Shown here piece by piece: positions 36,659 to 48,312 of a DNA stretch of 64,000 bases. The notes under the pieces are model-generated. The model was not told where the DNA came from. It was given only the letters and a program-made list of their open reading frames with translations, and made no database searches. Positions within the stretch are counted from its first letter, which is position 1. Every line of letters begins with the position of its first letter. The stretch covers positions 3,010,501-3,074,500 of the forward strand of contig NZ_AP017295.1 of assembly GCF_001548375.1 (NCBI RefSeq), written 5' to 3'. The DNA is from Nostoc sp. NIES-3756 (GTDB lineage: Bacteria > Cyanobacteriota > Cyanobacteriia > Cyanobacteriales > Nostocaceae). The position numbers and the translations under genes are program-made.

Positions 36659-36941
36659 AAATGCGATCGCCTCCGATAGGGCGTACCCTACCACACACAA
36701 TTGAAGAATGTTTGTATTTTAACCTCAGTCTGACAACTGCCAAGAGGGGAGTATTTTTACTACTTTTGAGTTTTTCATTTATCTATCTTTCGGATATTGC
36801 GTTTATGTAGTTTGTCCAAATATTTGAACAGACTTTAGAGCAAGAATTAGCACTGGTACAAAAACAGAAATCTAAAACCTTATAGCTCAACGTAGACTAA
36901 ATAATGTTAAATCTAGTATCGTTGAGCGGTGAAAAATCAGC

Positions 36942-37988
36942 GTGAAAGCACAGGTATTTAGAGGTGTAAATCAGCTATCTTACGAAGACATCCCCGTACC
37001 GACTCTGGAACCGGATGAAGTGCTGGTACAGGTGCAAGTAGTCGGTTTGTGTCAGTCAGATATTAAAAAAATTCGCTATCCTCTGTATGAACCACCGCGT
37101 ATTTTCGGACATGAAACAGCCGGGACTATTGCCGCAGTCGGTTCTCAAGTACAAGGGTGGCAGGTAGGACAACGGGTAGCAGTTATGCACCACATTCCTT
37201 GTATGCGTTGTGCCTACTGCTTGAATGATAATTTTTCTATGTGCAATGTTTACAAAAACATTTCCACCACAGCTGGATTTAACCCTAGTGGTGGCGGTTT
37301 TGCTGAATATGTCAAAGTTCCTGGTCATATTGTCCAGAATGGTGGTTTGATACCCATCCCCGACAATATTAGTTTTGAAGAAGCAAGTTTTGTCGAACCA
37401 ACTAACTGCTGCTTAAAAGCAGTGAAAAAAGCCCAAATTGAGCCAGGACAAACCGTTCTGGTAACTGGTGCGGGGCCGATTGGGTTAATGTTTATCATGT
37501 TGGTTAAATATTTTGGGGCAAAAGCGATCGCCACCGATTTGTTACCCTCAAGAATAGACAAAGCCCTCAACGTCGGTGCAGAAGCAGCATTTGATGCCCG
37601 TGATCCCGATTTAAGCGCAAAAATCCACGCCCTCACCGATGGCTTTGGTGTTGATGTGACACTCTTAGCTGTTCCCAGTGAAAAAGCCTTCTTTCAAGCC
37701 CTCGACTTTACTAGGAAGGGCGGAAAAATCCTATTTTTTGCCGAATTTCCCGACGAATTAGAAATCCCCCTAAACCCCAACATTCTCTACCGCCGTGAAA
37801 TCGACTTGATGGGCAGTTACAGTTCATCCTATCGCTTACAAAATCTCTCGGCGGATATCGTATTCAATCGTCGTATTGATGTGCAAGCATTAATTAGCGA
37901 TCGCTATCCTCTAAAAGATTTATCAGCAGCCGTAGACCAAGCGATCGCACCCACACCAGAAACTTATAAAATCCTGATTTATCCGTAA
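36942..37988 (+). CDS. Zinc-dependent alcohol/polyol dehydrogenase (MDR family)
   Basis: The catalytic zinc site is visible as G-L-C-Q-S-D (near 36) and G-H-E-T-A-G (near 58). The structural zinc Cys set is C-M-R-C-A-Y-C-L-N-D-N-F-S-M-C (near 86-100). The NAD(P) motif is G-A-G-P-I-G-L near 175. The order resembles sorbitol/threonine dehydrogenases. The start is a GTG at 36942 (V read as Met), matching the first strand (KAQVFRGVNQL). Substrate unknown. Confidence 0.9.
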   Translation: MKAQVFRGVNQLSYEDIPVPTLEPDEVLVQVQVVGLCQSDIKKIRYPLYEPPRIFGHETAGTIAAVGSQVQGWQVGQRVAVMHHIPCMRCAYCLNDNFSMCNVYKNISTTAGFNPSGGGFAEYVKVPGHIVQNGGLIPIPDNISFEEASFVEPTNCCLKAVKKAQIEPGQTVLVTGAGPIGLMFIMLVKYFGAKAIATDLLPSRIDKALNVGAEAAFDARDPDLSAKIHALTDGFGVDVTLLAVPSEKAFFQALDFTRKGGKILFFAEFPDELEIPLNPNILYRREIDLMGSYSSSYRLQNLSADIVFNRRIDVQALISDRYPLKDLSAAVDQAIAPTPETYKILIYP

Positions 37989-37989
37989 T

Positions 37990-38115
37990 TGGGGAGTGGG
38001 GGAAGATGAGGAAGTGGGGGGAGCGGGGGGAGACATATTAAAAGTTTATCCCTCATCTCCCTCATCTTCCTCATCTTCCTCATCTCCCTCATCTCCCTCA
38101 TCTCCCTCATCTCCC
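37990..38115. repeat. GGGAGTGGGG and CTCATCTCC tandem repeats
   Basis: G-rich units (37990-38031) are followed by about seven CTCATCTTC/CTCATCTCC nonamers (38050-38115), reaching to 5 bases before the phosphate permease ATG. The ribosome site is therefore absent or supplied by the repeat. Confidence 0.9.
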
Positions 38116-38119
38116 CTAC

Positions 38120-39499
38120 ATGGAAATACCAATCATCCTAGTAATAGTCGCCCTATTAGCCTTCTACGTCGCCTGGAACTTGGGGGCTAACGATGTTGCC
38201 AACGCAATGGGAACTTCTGTCGGTTCCAAAGCCATCACCCTCAGACAAGCAATTATTATTGCTGGGGTGTTGGAGTTTACTGGTGCTGTCTTGTTTGGAA
38301 ATGAGGTGACAGAAACCCTAGCAACAAAAGTCGCTAACCCCGACTTATTTGCAGCTACGCCCCAAATCTTGGTTACTGGCATGATGACAGTGCTAATCTC
38401 TTGTGGTGTATGGTTACAGATTGCTACATCTCGCGGTTTACCAGTATCTTCTTCTCATGCAGTAGTAGGTGCGATCGCTGGGTTTAGTTGGGTAGCTTTA
38501 GGAATAGGTGCAATCGATTGGTCATCCATTGGCTTAATAACTATTGGTTGGATATTAACCCCAGTTATCAGTGGTGCGATCGCTGCTTTATTTTACAGTC
38601 TAATCAAACACTGGATATTAGAACAGCCAAATCAAGTTTCCCAGCTAAAAGAGTGGATTCCTTGGTTGAGTGCAGTTTTATTAGGTGTATTTGGCGTAAT
38701 CGTCCTCCCCTCTCTCACCCAACCCTTAACTGATTTTCTCATTAATCAACTCGGTATTAAGATTCCTCCCCACGATATCCCCCTAGTAACAGGAATATTT
38801 GCCACAGTCGGGTTATCTTTCATCAATTGGCGACAGCTAGACAAGAGGCAGAAGGCAGGAGAGGCAAGAGAGCAGGAGTTAATAATTTCTCCCTCATCTC
38901 CCTCATCCCCCTCATCCCCCACTCCCCACTCCCGGTTGGTGAATCTCGACTACGCTCGATTACCGCTTGTCGAACCACCACTCTCCACTCCCATCGAATC
39001 CTTATTTGCTCGTTACCAAGTTCTCAGTGCTTGCTTTGTCGCCTTTGCACATGGTTCTAATGATGTGGGGAATGCGATCGCACCTTTAGCGGCGATCGTT
39101 TATGTTAATCAAACTGGGCAAGTTCCTAGCGATGGTATTACCGTTCCCCTGTGGATTTTAATTCTTGGTGGTGCGGGGATTGTTGGTGGTTTAGCGGTTT
39201 GGGGTGAAAAGGTGATTGCTACAATTGGCGAAAACATTATTACCTTACAACCCAGTAGCGGTTTTTGTGCAGAACTTGCCACTGCCACTACTATTTTATT
39301 AGCCTCCCGCATGGGTTTACCTGTCTCTACCTCCCACGCTTTGGTAGGTGGCGTAGTTGGTGTAGGACTGGTACAAAGCCTCAATTCGGTAAAATTTCAA
39401 ACTCTCCAAGGTATTGCTACTGCATGGTTAGTAACAGTGCCTATAAGTGCCATTCTGAGTGCTACCATCTTTAGCATTGCGCGGATTTTATTTTTTTAA
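38120..39499 (+). CDS. Inorganic phosphate transporter (PiT family)
   Basis: The 459-residue protein contains the two PiT signature halves. The first has L-G-A-N-D-V-A-N-A-M-G-T-S (near 22) and S-S-H-A-V-V-G-A; the second has H-G-S-N-D-V-G-N-A-I-A-P and S-T-S-H-A-L-V-G-G. About ten membrane segments surround a central soluble loop (about 240-290). That loop contains an SPSSPSSPSSPTPHS stretch encoded by intergenic-type C-rich repeats. PiT carriers move phosphate with H+ or Na+. Confidence 0.93.
   Translation: MEIPIILVIVALLAFYVAWNLGANDVANAMGTSVGSKAITLRQAIIIAGVLEFTGAVLFGNEVTETLATKVANPDLFAATPQILVTGMMTVLISCGVWLQIATSRGLPVSSSHAVVGAIAGFSWVALGIGAIDWSSIGLITIGWILTPVISGAIAALFYSLIKHWILEQPNQVSQLKEWIPWLSAVLLGVFGVIVLPSLTQPLTDFLINQLGIKIPPHDIPLVTGIFATVGLSFINWRQLDKRQKAGEAREQELIISPSSPSSPSSPTPHSRLVNLDYARLPLVEPPLSTPIESLFARYQVLSACFVAFAHGSNDVGNAIAPLAAIVYVNQTGQVPSDGITVPLWILILGGAGIVGGLAVWGEKVIATIGENIITLQPSSGFCAELATATTILLASRMGLPVSTSHALVGGVVGVGLVQSLNSVKFQTLQGIATAWLVTVPISAILSATIFSIARILFF
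38876..38940. repeat. Intragenic C-rich repeat in the phosphate permease gene
   Basis: CTCATCTCC/CTCATCCCC units and CCCCACTCCC match the intergenic family just upstream of the same gene (38050-38115). They encode Ser/Pro repeats in the cytoplasmic loop and keep the frame open. Confidence 0.88.
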
Positions 39500-39673
39500 G
39501 TCAATGAATAGGATGGAGTGTTGCATTCAGCAATAGTACTGTTCAGGTATGGTTTTGGTAATTTTGAATTTTGAATTTGTATAAAGGCTAGGCTTATGTA
39601 GAGGAATTGCTTTAGCCTCTCAATCATCCCTTAAAACTACCAACAATCAGGCACAATACAGAATCTAAATAGA

Positions 39674-41098
39674 CTAGCCAGCCGGAGTGATGACGAAGTT
39701 GCTAGCGCTCAAACTTAAACCTGTAGATAATTGAGCAAATTGCACTTGATCCCTACCGCCTGCACCATCGTAATCGAAGAACAAAGCGCCTGTATTGCTG
39801 TTGTAGATAAATCTGTCGTTACTGTCAACTGCGGCAGAACCTAAGACGAAGCGATCGCTAGTTAAATCACCCCAAGCCATGCCAGAGCCGAAAACATCAC
39901 TAAAGTATATCTTATCTTCTAGGACATTAAAGTCTGTAATAGTGTCAATACCAGCTGTGGTTCTGTAATAGAACTTGAACATATCAGCGCCACTACCACC
40001 AGTTAAAGTATCATTACCATCGCCACCCTCAAGGTAATCATTTCCTGCACCACCAACCAAAGTATCATTACCGATTTGTCCCAAGAAATCACCATATAGA
40101 GAATCGCTACCATTTCCACCATCTAGATAGTCATTGCCCTCCTGTCCATATAAATAATCATTATCTTCTTGACCGTAAAGTCCGTCATCCCCTAGACCAC
40201 CGGAGAGGGTATCGTAACCAAAGCCTCCTAATAAAGTGTCATTACCAGCTTCACCATTGAGTTCATCGTTGCCATTCCACCCATCTAAATAGTCGTTGTC
40301 GTTTCCTCCATAGAGTTTATCGTTGCCATTGCCACCATCTAAATAGTCGTTACCATTTGCACCATTTAACGTATCATCACCGTCATAGCCGTACAGGGAA
40401 TTACCCGCTTCATTACCAGTAATTACATTGTTCAGTTGATTGCCATAACCATTAGCTGTGATACCTACTAATAATAGGTTCTCTACGTTTGCACCCAAAG
40501 CATAATTAGAACTAGCACGGACAGTATCAATGCCCTCGTTAGCGTACTCTATAACCGTGTCATAGGCAGGATTATCAACAATATAAGTATCGTTGCCAAC
40601 ACCTCCATAAAGGCTGTCGTACCAATCTCCTCCATCTAAGGTATCGTCACCAGAACCGCCATAGAGGGTATCGTTATTTCCTTCTCCATACAGGAAGTCA
40701 TTACCATCGCCACCATTGAGAGTATCGTTACCGTACCAACCAAACAAGCGATCGCTTCCTATACCGCCAAAAAGCTGATCATCTCCATTTTCCCCATCTA
40801 ATACGTCGTTATCTGCGCCTCCAGAAAGGATGTCGTTTCCTTCGCCGCCAAAAAGGGTGTCATTGCCGTTACCACCATCAAGGGAATCATTACCAGCTTC
40901 ACCATAAAGAACGTCAGAACCATCACCACCATAGAGGCTATCATCACCATTTCCTCCATAAAGTTGGTCATTTCCTCCATTGCCATTCAGGGTGTCGTTT
41001 CCTTCATAACCGTAAATTTGATCGTCCTCAGAATTACCGTCTAGAACATCATTACGAGTCCACCACCGCCACCAAGGATCGCCTTTAATTAAAGCCAT
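39674..41098 (-). CDS. RTX-type calcium-binding repeat protein
   Basis: Most of the 474 residues are G-G-x-G-x-D-x-L/I-x nonapeptides, over 25 units in two blocks (about 25-175 and 245-385). They fold into a calcium-filled beta roll outside the cell. The block between them (about 175-240) is of the kind found in bacterial haemolysin-type repeat proteins (TYIVDNPAYDTVIEYANEGI, in part). The C-terminus (about 395-474) is the non-cleaved type I secretion signal type. No enzymatic domain is seen. Type I exporter genes are not in the window. Confidence 0.9.
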   Translation of the reverse strand: MALIKGDPWWRWWTRNDVLDGNSEDDQIYGYEGNDTLNGNGGNDQLYGGNGDDSLYGGDGSDVLYGEAGNDSLDGGNGNDTLFGGEGNDILSGGADNDVLDGENGDDQLFGGIGSDRLFGWYGNDTLNGGDGNDFLYGEGNNDTLYGGSGDDTLDGGDWYDSLYGGVGNDTYIVDNPAYDTVIEYANEGIDTVRASSNYALGANVENLLLVGITANGYGNQLNNVITGNEAGNSLYGYDGDDTLNGANGNDYLDGGNGNDKLYGGNDNDYLDGWNGNDELNGEAGNDTLLGGFGYDTLSGGLGDDGLYGQEDNDYLYGQEGNDYLDGGNGSDSLYGDFLGQIGNDTLVGGAGNDYLEGGDGNDTLTGGSGADMFKFYYRTTAGIDTITDFNVLEDKIYFSDVFGSGMAWGDLTSDRFVLGSAAVDSNDRFIYNSNTGALFFDYDGAGGRDQVQFAQLSTGLSLSASNFVITPAG

Positions 41099-42090
41099 AC
41101 TCTGTCTCCTGTTAAGAATTTGATTTGATAGTTGTAAAGTTAGGGATCAATAATTTTTGTATATTCATAGTGATTAATGCCATGATTTCCTCATTGAAAA
41201 AAGGCTTAAAGTAATCAATCTTATATTTCAATTAGTAAGATTTACGGCATTAATCGCTTTCTTATGAAAGTATTGATCCCCTTTGTTCTTTCTAGTTTCT
41301 TATCAGGGATATGCTGATAAATTATGCAAATGACTATTAGAAATTTCTCTATAGATTATGTGTATTGCTGTAATCTAGAATTTGATTATGCACACTTATA
41401 CGTCCTTATAAATATTTTTACCTACTGTGACACACCTGGAACTGACCTCTACTTAAGACAGGCTAGAAGTATTTTGGCAAAATGGCAGTTAATTAATTAG
41501 GATATGTGCAGGGGATGATTTCAATTACAGTAAAAGGCTGGAAATAAACTCAATTTTCCAGTCTAAACCGTTCATAAAGCTACATTCTGCATAAATTATC
41601 GGATAGTCACACAATCTAAGTAGTTTTTTCTTGAACAGTATCCAATTGCAGATCCTTATTAATTACTGTTGCCACAAAAATAACAAGTATTTATATTTAG
41701 TGAGTTGTTTCCTGAGGAATAAATCTCACTTGGGTATTAAAGACTGAAATCAAGCTGATGGATACAGCTATGAGATTGAGGGAAACCCAGTTTATTACAG
41801 GACTTACACATGAAAGCGAACAATGCGTCTGTATGGGGGGTGTAGATGTTCAACACTCTTACACCCAACAACAGCAAAGAGTCTCATTGTGTAAGTCGCC
41901 AGTAGGTTGTCAGTCAAATTATATGCTTTGCCAAGCTTGGGTTAGTCATGACAAAATGACTTTGATATCCGTAAGTCCTGTGAAGATTTTTAAGTTTATC
42001 TGACAAAATACAGGAAATTAGAGTTAGCGCGAGCGACGCAAATTTACAGGCAGCAGCTGTATCGTCAAGGTGTATAGAGGTTAGAAGCTA
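41099..42090. other. Long non-coding gap with MITE-like element
   Basis: The 992 bases contain no gene I can support. 41099-41757 is AT-rich and unremarkable. A palindromic segment is found at 41798-41980. A short ORF at 41758-42003 overlaps that element and has no recognisable protein features. Confidence 0.6.
41798..41980. mobile_element. Possible MITE with CAGGACTTAC ends
   Basis: CAGGACTTAC (41798-41807) is an exact inverted match of GTAAGTCCTG (41971-41980). An inner pair, ACTTACACA (41803-41811) and TGTGTAAGT (41894-41902), shares the same core. The 183-base segment has no transposase. No clear target duplication is visible. The ACTTAC-type end resembles insertion-sequence ends common in Nostocales, which is an inference. 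Confidence 0.45.
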
Positions 42091-44433
42091 ATGGGGCGAT
42101 TTGAGAAGCGACCAGACAACGACCCGCGAGTCCGAGGTGAGTTATCCAGGGCAGCAGAAACAGCTCTATGGGCTGTTGTGGAGGATTTAGACAGTCTAAA
42201 GCAGAATGTCCTCAAATCATTTCAGGAAGAAATTAAAAAGTTACAGACGGAAAAAGAACAATTAACTGATGAGATTCAACAGTTAATCGAAGAGAAAGAG
42301 CATTTACAAGAGGTACGGCGGATTACTGAGCAACAAGTACTAATTCGTCAATTATCGGAAGCTTTAGCCAAGCACATCTGTTCTCAACTGCAATCATCAC
42401 TAGCAAAAATCGCTAGCCAAACAGAGAGTCAAATCGCCGCCCTCAAGTCTGCCCAAATCATCGCACCCGCAGCAGAAAATAATGAGCAGGTGGAAAAAAT
42501 GCTGGGGAGTTTAGATGATAACCTGACGATCGCCTTTAATTCTCTCCAACAAGAACTCAAAAACTACCAAAGTAATCTTTCTCAGCAGTTGTCTAGGATG
42601 TATAGTCAACAGCAGGAAGGAGAAACGATTGTAGAGGATTTAATCACTCGTCTACGCGGGGAACTGACTAAAGCCATCCAAGAAACATCACAAGTATCTG
42701 TCAAGTTATCCCCGCCAACAGTTTTACAACCTTCAGAACCACAACCTCCAACTCCGCAGACGGTGGTTATAAATTCGCCACCTACGGTTTTACAACTAGA
42801 GCAACAAGCGTCAACTCCCTTACAAACGCCTGCGCCTGTGGAGGAAGCTAGGGCTGTTAAGCAATCGATTATTATTACTCCTGAAAACTCTACACCCACA
42901 CCCCAGGAAACTCCCCAAAAGCCGCAGTCGGTGATCCCCAAAGTCTCCCCAGAAAGTGAGACTAAATCACCACCATCTCCAGAAAAGCCACCGGAACCAC
43001 TTTCTGTGATTAGTAGAGAACTAGCTGCGACTGCGCCTAAATCTTCACCCACTACAGAAAAACCACCAGAGTCTGTTTCTACAACCAAGACTCAACTTCC
43101 ACCCACTACAGAAAAACCACCAGAGCCTGTTTCTACAACCAAGACTCAACTTCCACCCACTACAGAAAAGCCACCAGAGTCTGTTTCTACAACCAAGACT
43201 CAACTTCCACCCACTACAGAAAAACCACCAGAGCCTGTTTCTACATCTAAGACTAAATTCTCACCTAGTACAGAAAAGCCACCAGAGCCTGTTTCTGTCC
43301 TCAATCGAGATTCGTCTCAAACGAGAACTTCCTCTCCTCCACCTGTATCAGTAGTGAGAAGGGGATCAACAAGTTCCTCATCAAGATCACGTAGATCGTC
43401 AAATTTATCCCCTGTTCAGGTGGGTTTTTTGTTGGTTGTGTTATCTACGGTGTTGTCATCGTTATACAACATAGTACTTAAGGGGATGTTCTATAAAAGT
43501 TCTCAACTCTCCTCTGCCTTGGAGGTGGCAGGTTTAATCTCGCCGACGTTGGGAAATATTATGTTAATCCTCACTTTGCGGTTGATGGTGGTTGTACCAC
43601 TGATGATACTGTTGGCTCCCATAATGTATCCGCAAGTGTGGCAAGATTTGCAAAACCTCAAGCAATCATTAGGTAATAATCAATCTGCAACTAATCCTAA
43701 GCCGCAAAGACTACTCCAGTTGGTGTTTGCTAGCGGCTGCTTTTTGTTTTTATCGCAGGTGCTGATTTATTTTGCCATTGGTCAAGTTGCTACAGGTGTG
43801 GCGATCGCTCTTTTCTTCGCCTATCCACTCATTAACGGCTTGCTGTCTTGGTTACTATTTCGCGATCGCCCTGGTGTGTTTCGCATAAGTGCGATCGGCG
43901 CTATTTTTTGCGGTGAGTTACTAGTTTTTTCTGGTGTAACCAACACTAGTATTGTTGGTAATCCTTTTGGTACACTCACCGCCATTCTCGCTGGTGCTGC
44001 TTTTGCTTGTTACCTCATCCTGACTCGTATCTGTGCTACTAAAGTACACCCTGTCTGTTTGTCTTTGATTAACTTTGTCACCATGTTGGGCTTGAGTTTT
44101 ATCTTTTTGATGTTACCCCTGCCGGACAATTGGACTTTAATCATTAATCGTTCTAAATTACTAGAAATAGTGTTAAGTGCCTTTATTTTGGGTGTTTTAA
44201 CGCTGTTGAGCTATGTATTCAGCCATATTGGTGTAAGTAAATTAGGTGGATTGCGATCAGCAATTATTAGTGCAGGTGTACCAATTTTGACAGTAATTTT
44301 TGCTGGTTTGGTACTTCAAGAAACTTTAAATATTGTGCAAGTATTTGGGGTTTTATTTGTAACGTTTGGTACAGCAGCTTTTAGCGTTGGCAAAATCCCA
44401 AATTCTAATAAACCATCCAGTGCCGAAAGCTGA
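42091..44433 (+). CDS. Coiled-coil / Pro-rich / EamA transporter fusion protein
   Basis: The 780-residue protein has three parts. Residues about 10-200 form a charged coiled coil. Residues about 210-435 are Pro/Ser/Thr-rich and include five 18-residue units of the TTEKPPEPVSTTKTQLP kind. Residues about 445-770 contain ten hydrophobic segments of the EamA/DMT drug-metabolite transporter fold. EamA proteins are normally about 300 residues, so the long cytoplasmic N-terminus is unusual. Substrate unknown; the gene stands alone upstream of hetR. Confidence 0.85.
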   Translation: MGRFEKRPDNDPRVRGELSRAAETALWAVVEDLDSLKQNVLKSFQEEIKKLQTEKEQLTDEIQQLIEEKEHLQEVRRITEQQVLIRQLSEALAKHICSQLQSSLAKIASQTESQIAALKSAQIIAPAAENNEQVEKMLGSLDDNLTIAFNSLQQELKNYQSNLSQQLSRMYSQQQEGETIVEDLITRLRGELTKAIQETSQVSVKLSPPTVLQPSEPQPPTPQTVVINSPPTVLQLEQQASTPLQTPAPVEEARAVKQSIIITPENSTPTPQETPQKPQSVIPKVSPESETKSPPSPEKPPEPLSVISRELAATAPKSSPTTEKPPESVSTTKTQLPPTTEKPPEPVSTTKTQLPPTTEKPPESVSTTKTQLPPTTEKPPEPVSTSKTKFSPSTEKPPEPVSVLNRDSSQTRTSSPPPVSVVRRGSTSSSSRSRRSSNLSPVQVGFLLVVLSTVLSSLYNIVLKGMFYKSSQLSSALEVAGLISPTLGNIMLILTLRLMVVVPLMILLAPIMYPQVWQDLQNLKQSLGNNQSATNPKPQRLLQLVFASGCFLFLSQVLIYFAIGQVATGVAIALFFAYPLINGLLSWLLFRDRPGVFRISAIGAIFCGELLVFSGVTNTSIVGNPFGTLTAILAGAAFACYLILTRICATKVHPVCLSLINFVTMLGLSFIFLMLPLPDNWTLIINRSKLLEIVLSAFILGVLTLLSYVFSHIGVSKLGGLRSAIISAGVPILTVIFAGLVLQETLNIVQVFGVLFVTFGTAAFSVGKIPNSNKPSSAES
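43048..43317 (+). repeat. Five 54-base tandem repeats in the EamA fusion gene
   Basis: Units begin at 43048, 43102, 43156, 43210 and 43264, all in frame, each encoding PTTEKPPE(S/P)VSTTKTQLP or a variant. The first four are almost identical, with S and P alternating, which suggests recent pairwise duplication; the fifth has diverged. Confidence 0.92.
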
Positions 44434-46485
<2,052 letters not shown>

Positions 46486-47004
46486 TGACCCAGGGTCAAG
46501 TGGATTACTAGTGATTTTTCGTTGAGAAACTTTCTCTAGTGAGATCCAAGTTACTCATATCAATTCAAAATTCAAAATAAAAAATCCATCTCTGAAAAGG
46601 GTTTCTGGATTTGGAACTATTTCAGAATTTTAGGGAATTGGTATCACAAAGTTAACAGCAAATATTTACAGAGCAGCTGACAAAGCAGCGATGGGCGGTT
46701 TTTACTGCTTACATTCAGGTCACACCTGATGTAGCAGCGATTCAGCCAACACTACAGGCGTATTATCGGGGAAGCTAAAAGCAGCCTATCGCGTGCAGAT
46801 GTCTCCTGTATGATTTGTAAAAATGTTGAGTAAAGTAAAGATTTTTAAAGTTTATTTTTAAAATAACAATTCTATTCGATTGGTTTGTTGAATCGTAGAT
46901 GCTGGTAATTAAAAAATTTACTCTGTTTGGTGATGAGTAATCAGTTTTGATAGAAAACAATTACCCATCACCAACCAGACCAATAACAACACAATTTACA
47001 TAAA
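46486..47004. other. Convergent gap after hetR with a coding-like remnant
   Basis: The 519 bases hold one stretch that looks like decayed coding DNA (46656-46778) and otherwise AT-rich sequence with an AATTCAAAATT repeat at 46562-46578. Confidence 0.5.
46656..46778 (+). pseudogene. Possible gene remnant of unknown family
   Basis: In one frame, bounded by stop codons, the segment reads QQIFTEQLTKQRWAVFTAYI, then QVTPDVAAIQPTLQAYYRGS. The composition is protein-like, but no start codon or ribosome site is present and no family could be named. It may be the end of a lost gene. Confidence 0.35.
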
Positions 47005-48207
47005 TTAGAGAAAACTGCTAATTCTCTCAACGGCAGTTTCTAATATATGTGGCTCATGTACTAGGGCAAAGCGGACGTATCCTTCACCAGATTTGCCAAA
47101 GCCAGCACCAGGGGAAGCGGCTACACCTGTTTGTTGGACTAACTGTGTACAGAATTGTATGGAATTTTGACTCCAAGGCGATGGTAATTTTGCCCAAATG
47201 TACATGGTGGCTTTAGGCATAGGAACATACCAGCCGATGCGGTTTAGAGCATCAATAAAGGCATCACGACGTTGACGGAAGGTATTGACAGCAGCTTGTA
47301 CGCCTGCTTGGGGGCCTGTGAGAGCTGCGATCGCCCCATTTAAAATTCCGCGATACTGGTTAAAATCGACGGCTGCTTTAATTTGCCGTAGTGCTTGAAT
47401 TAATTGGGCATTGCCAATGGCATAACCAATACGAAAACCGCCCATATTATAAGACTTGGAAAGCGTGAAAAATTCAATAGAAACGCTCTTTTCTGGATCG
47501 GCTTGCAGGATGGAAGGGGCTAGGGAACGGGTAAGACTTTTATCCTCATTTCCACTTTCCGCAAATACTAAATCCACGTAAGGAAAATCATGAACCAAAG
47601 CAATATTATGTTCTTGACAGAAGGCGACAGCTTCCTTGAAGAACGATAGGGGTGCGATCGCTGATGTGGGATTATGAGGATAACTTAACACCATCATCCG
47701 CGACTGAGCCACGACAGCAGCAGGAATATCAGCAAACACAGGTAAAAAATCGTTTTCTGCCTTCAACGGCATGGGGTAGATTTGTCCACTAGCTAAGTAG
47801 ACTCCTCCAGCATGAGAAGGGTAGCCGGGATCAAGCAATAAAGCAAAATCCCCAGGATTGAGCAAAGCTAACGGTAAATGCGCCGTGCCTTCCTGAGAAC
47901 CAATTAAAGGCAGTACTTCTGTTTCGGGATCAACTTTGATCCCAAATTTTTGTTCGTACCAGCTAGCCGCCGCTTGCCGAAAATCTCGCGTACCATTAAA
48001 CAGCAAGTAGCCGTGAGTACTGGGATCATATACAGATTTGGCGATCGCTTCAATTACATGAGCTTCGGCTGGCAAATCAGAAGATCCCAGTGATAAATCA
48101 ATTAACTCCTTCCCTGCTGCTAGAGCCAAGGACTTAGCCTTGTCCATGTCCGCAAATACATTAAATTGCAGGGGTTGTAAACGCTGTGAAAACTGCATAT
48201 TAGTCAT
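47005..48207 (-). CDS. Class I/II PLP aminotransferase (DapL/AlaC-like)
   Basis: The PLP Lys lies in F-T-L-S-K-S-Y-N-M-G-G-F-R-I-G-Y near residue 240. Also seen are L-S-Y-P-H-N-P-T-S-A (near 180), D-F-P-Y-V-D-L (near 210) and a C-terminal VRFALVHEP Arg. The SLGSSDLPAEAHVIEAI opening and LLFNGTRDFRQAAA segment are typical of the LL-diaminopimelate/alanine aminotransferase branch. The substrate cannot be fixed from sequence. The 400-residue protein is convergent with hetR. Confidence 0.9.
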   Translation of the reverse strand: MTNMQFSQRLQPLQFNVFADMDKAKSLALAAGKELIDLSLGSSDLPAEAHVIEAIAKSVYDPSTHGYLLFNGTRDFRQAAASWYEQKFGIKVDPETEVLPLIGSQEGTAHLPLALLNPGDFALLLDPGYPSHAGGVYLASGQIYPMPLKAENDFLPVFADIPAAVVAQSRMMVLSYPHNPTSAIAPLSFFKEAVAFCQEHNIALVHDFPYVDLVFAESGNEDKSLTRSLAPSILQADPEKSVSIEFFTLSKSYNMGGFRIGYAIGNAQLIQALRQIKAAVDFNQYRGILNGAIAALTGPQAGVQAAVNTFRQRRDAFIDALNRIGWYVPMPKATMYIWAKLPSPWSQNSIQFCTQLVQQTGVAASPGAGFGKSGEGYVRFALVHEPHILETAVERISSFL

Positions 48208-48312
48208 TAGTCATTGGTCATTAGTTATTAGTCAACAGTCAACAGTCAACAGTTAACAGCCACAACTTTTCCAACTATGGACTATGGACTATGGACTAAT
48301 AGACTATTGACT
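48198..48312. repeat. TTAGTCA, CAACAGT and GGACTAT tandem repeats
   Basis: Three families lie in a row: TTAGTCA/TTGGTCA (48201-48230), four CAACAGT (48233-48258, the STRR3 heptamer) and three CTATGGA units (48275-48296). They join the thioredoxin gene to the aminotransferase gene, both on the minus strand. Confidence 0.9.

Noticed and set aside
36811..36885. Protein-like stretch F-V-Q-I-F-E-Q-T-L-E-Q-E-L before the zinc dehydrogenase gene
   Set aside because: Only about 24 codons, preceded by a stop, with no family match; probably chance.
38050..38115. Regular nonamer repeats as a possible CRISPR array
   Set aside because: Units are direct 9-base repeats without spacers, and no cas genes are present.
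37996..38190. 64-residue ORF with Ser/Pro repeats
   Set aside because: It reads through C-rich tandem repeats and then the wrong frame of the phosphate permease gene.
41758..42003. 81-residue ORF on the plus strand
   Set aside because: It overlaps the inverted-repeat element and its Cys/Gln-rich sequence has no recognisable family or ribosome site.
42606..43088. 160-residue minus-strand ORF rich in Gly and Ser
   Set aside because: It is the complement of the Pro/Thr-rich part of the EamA fusion gene.
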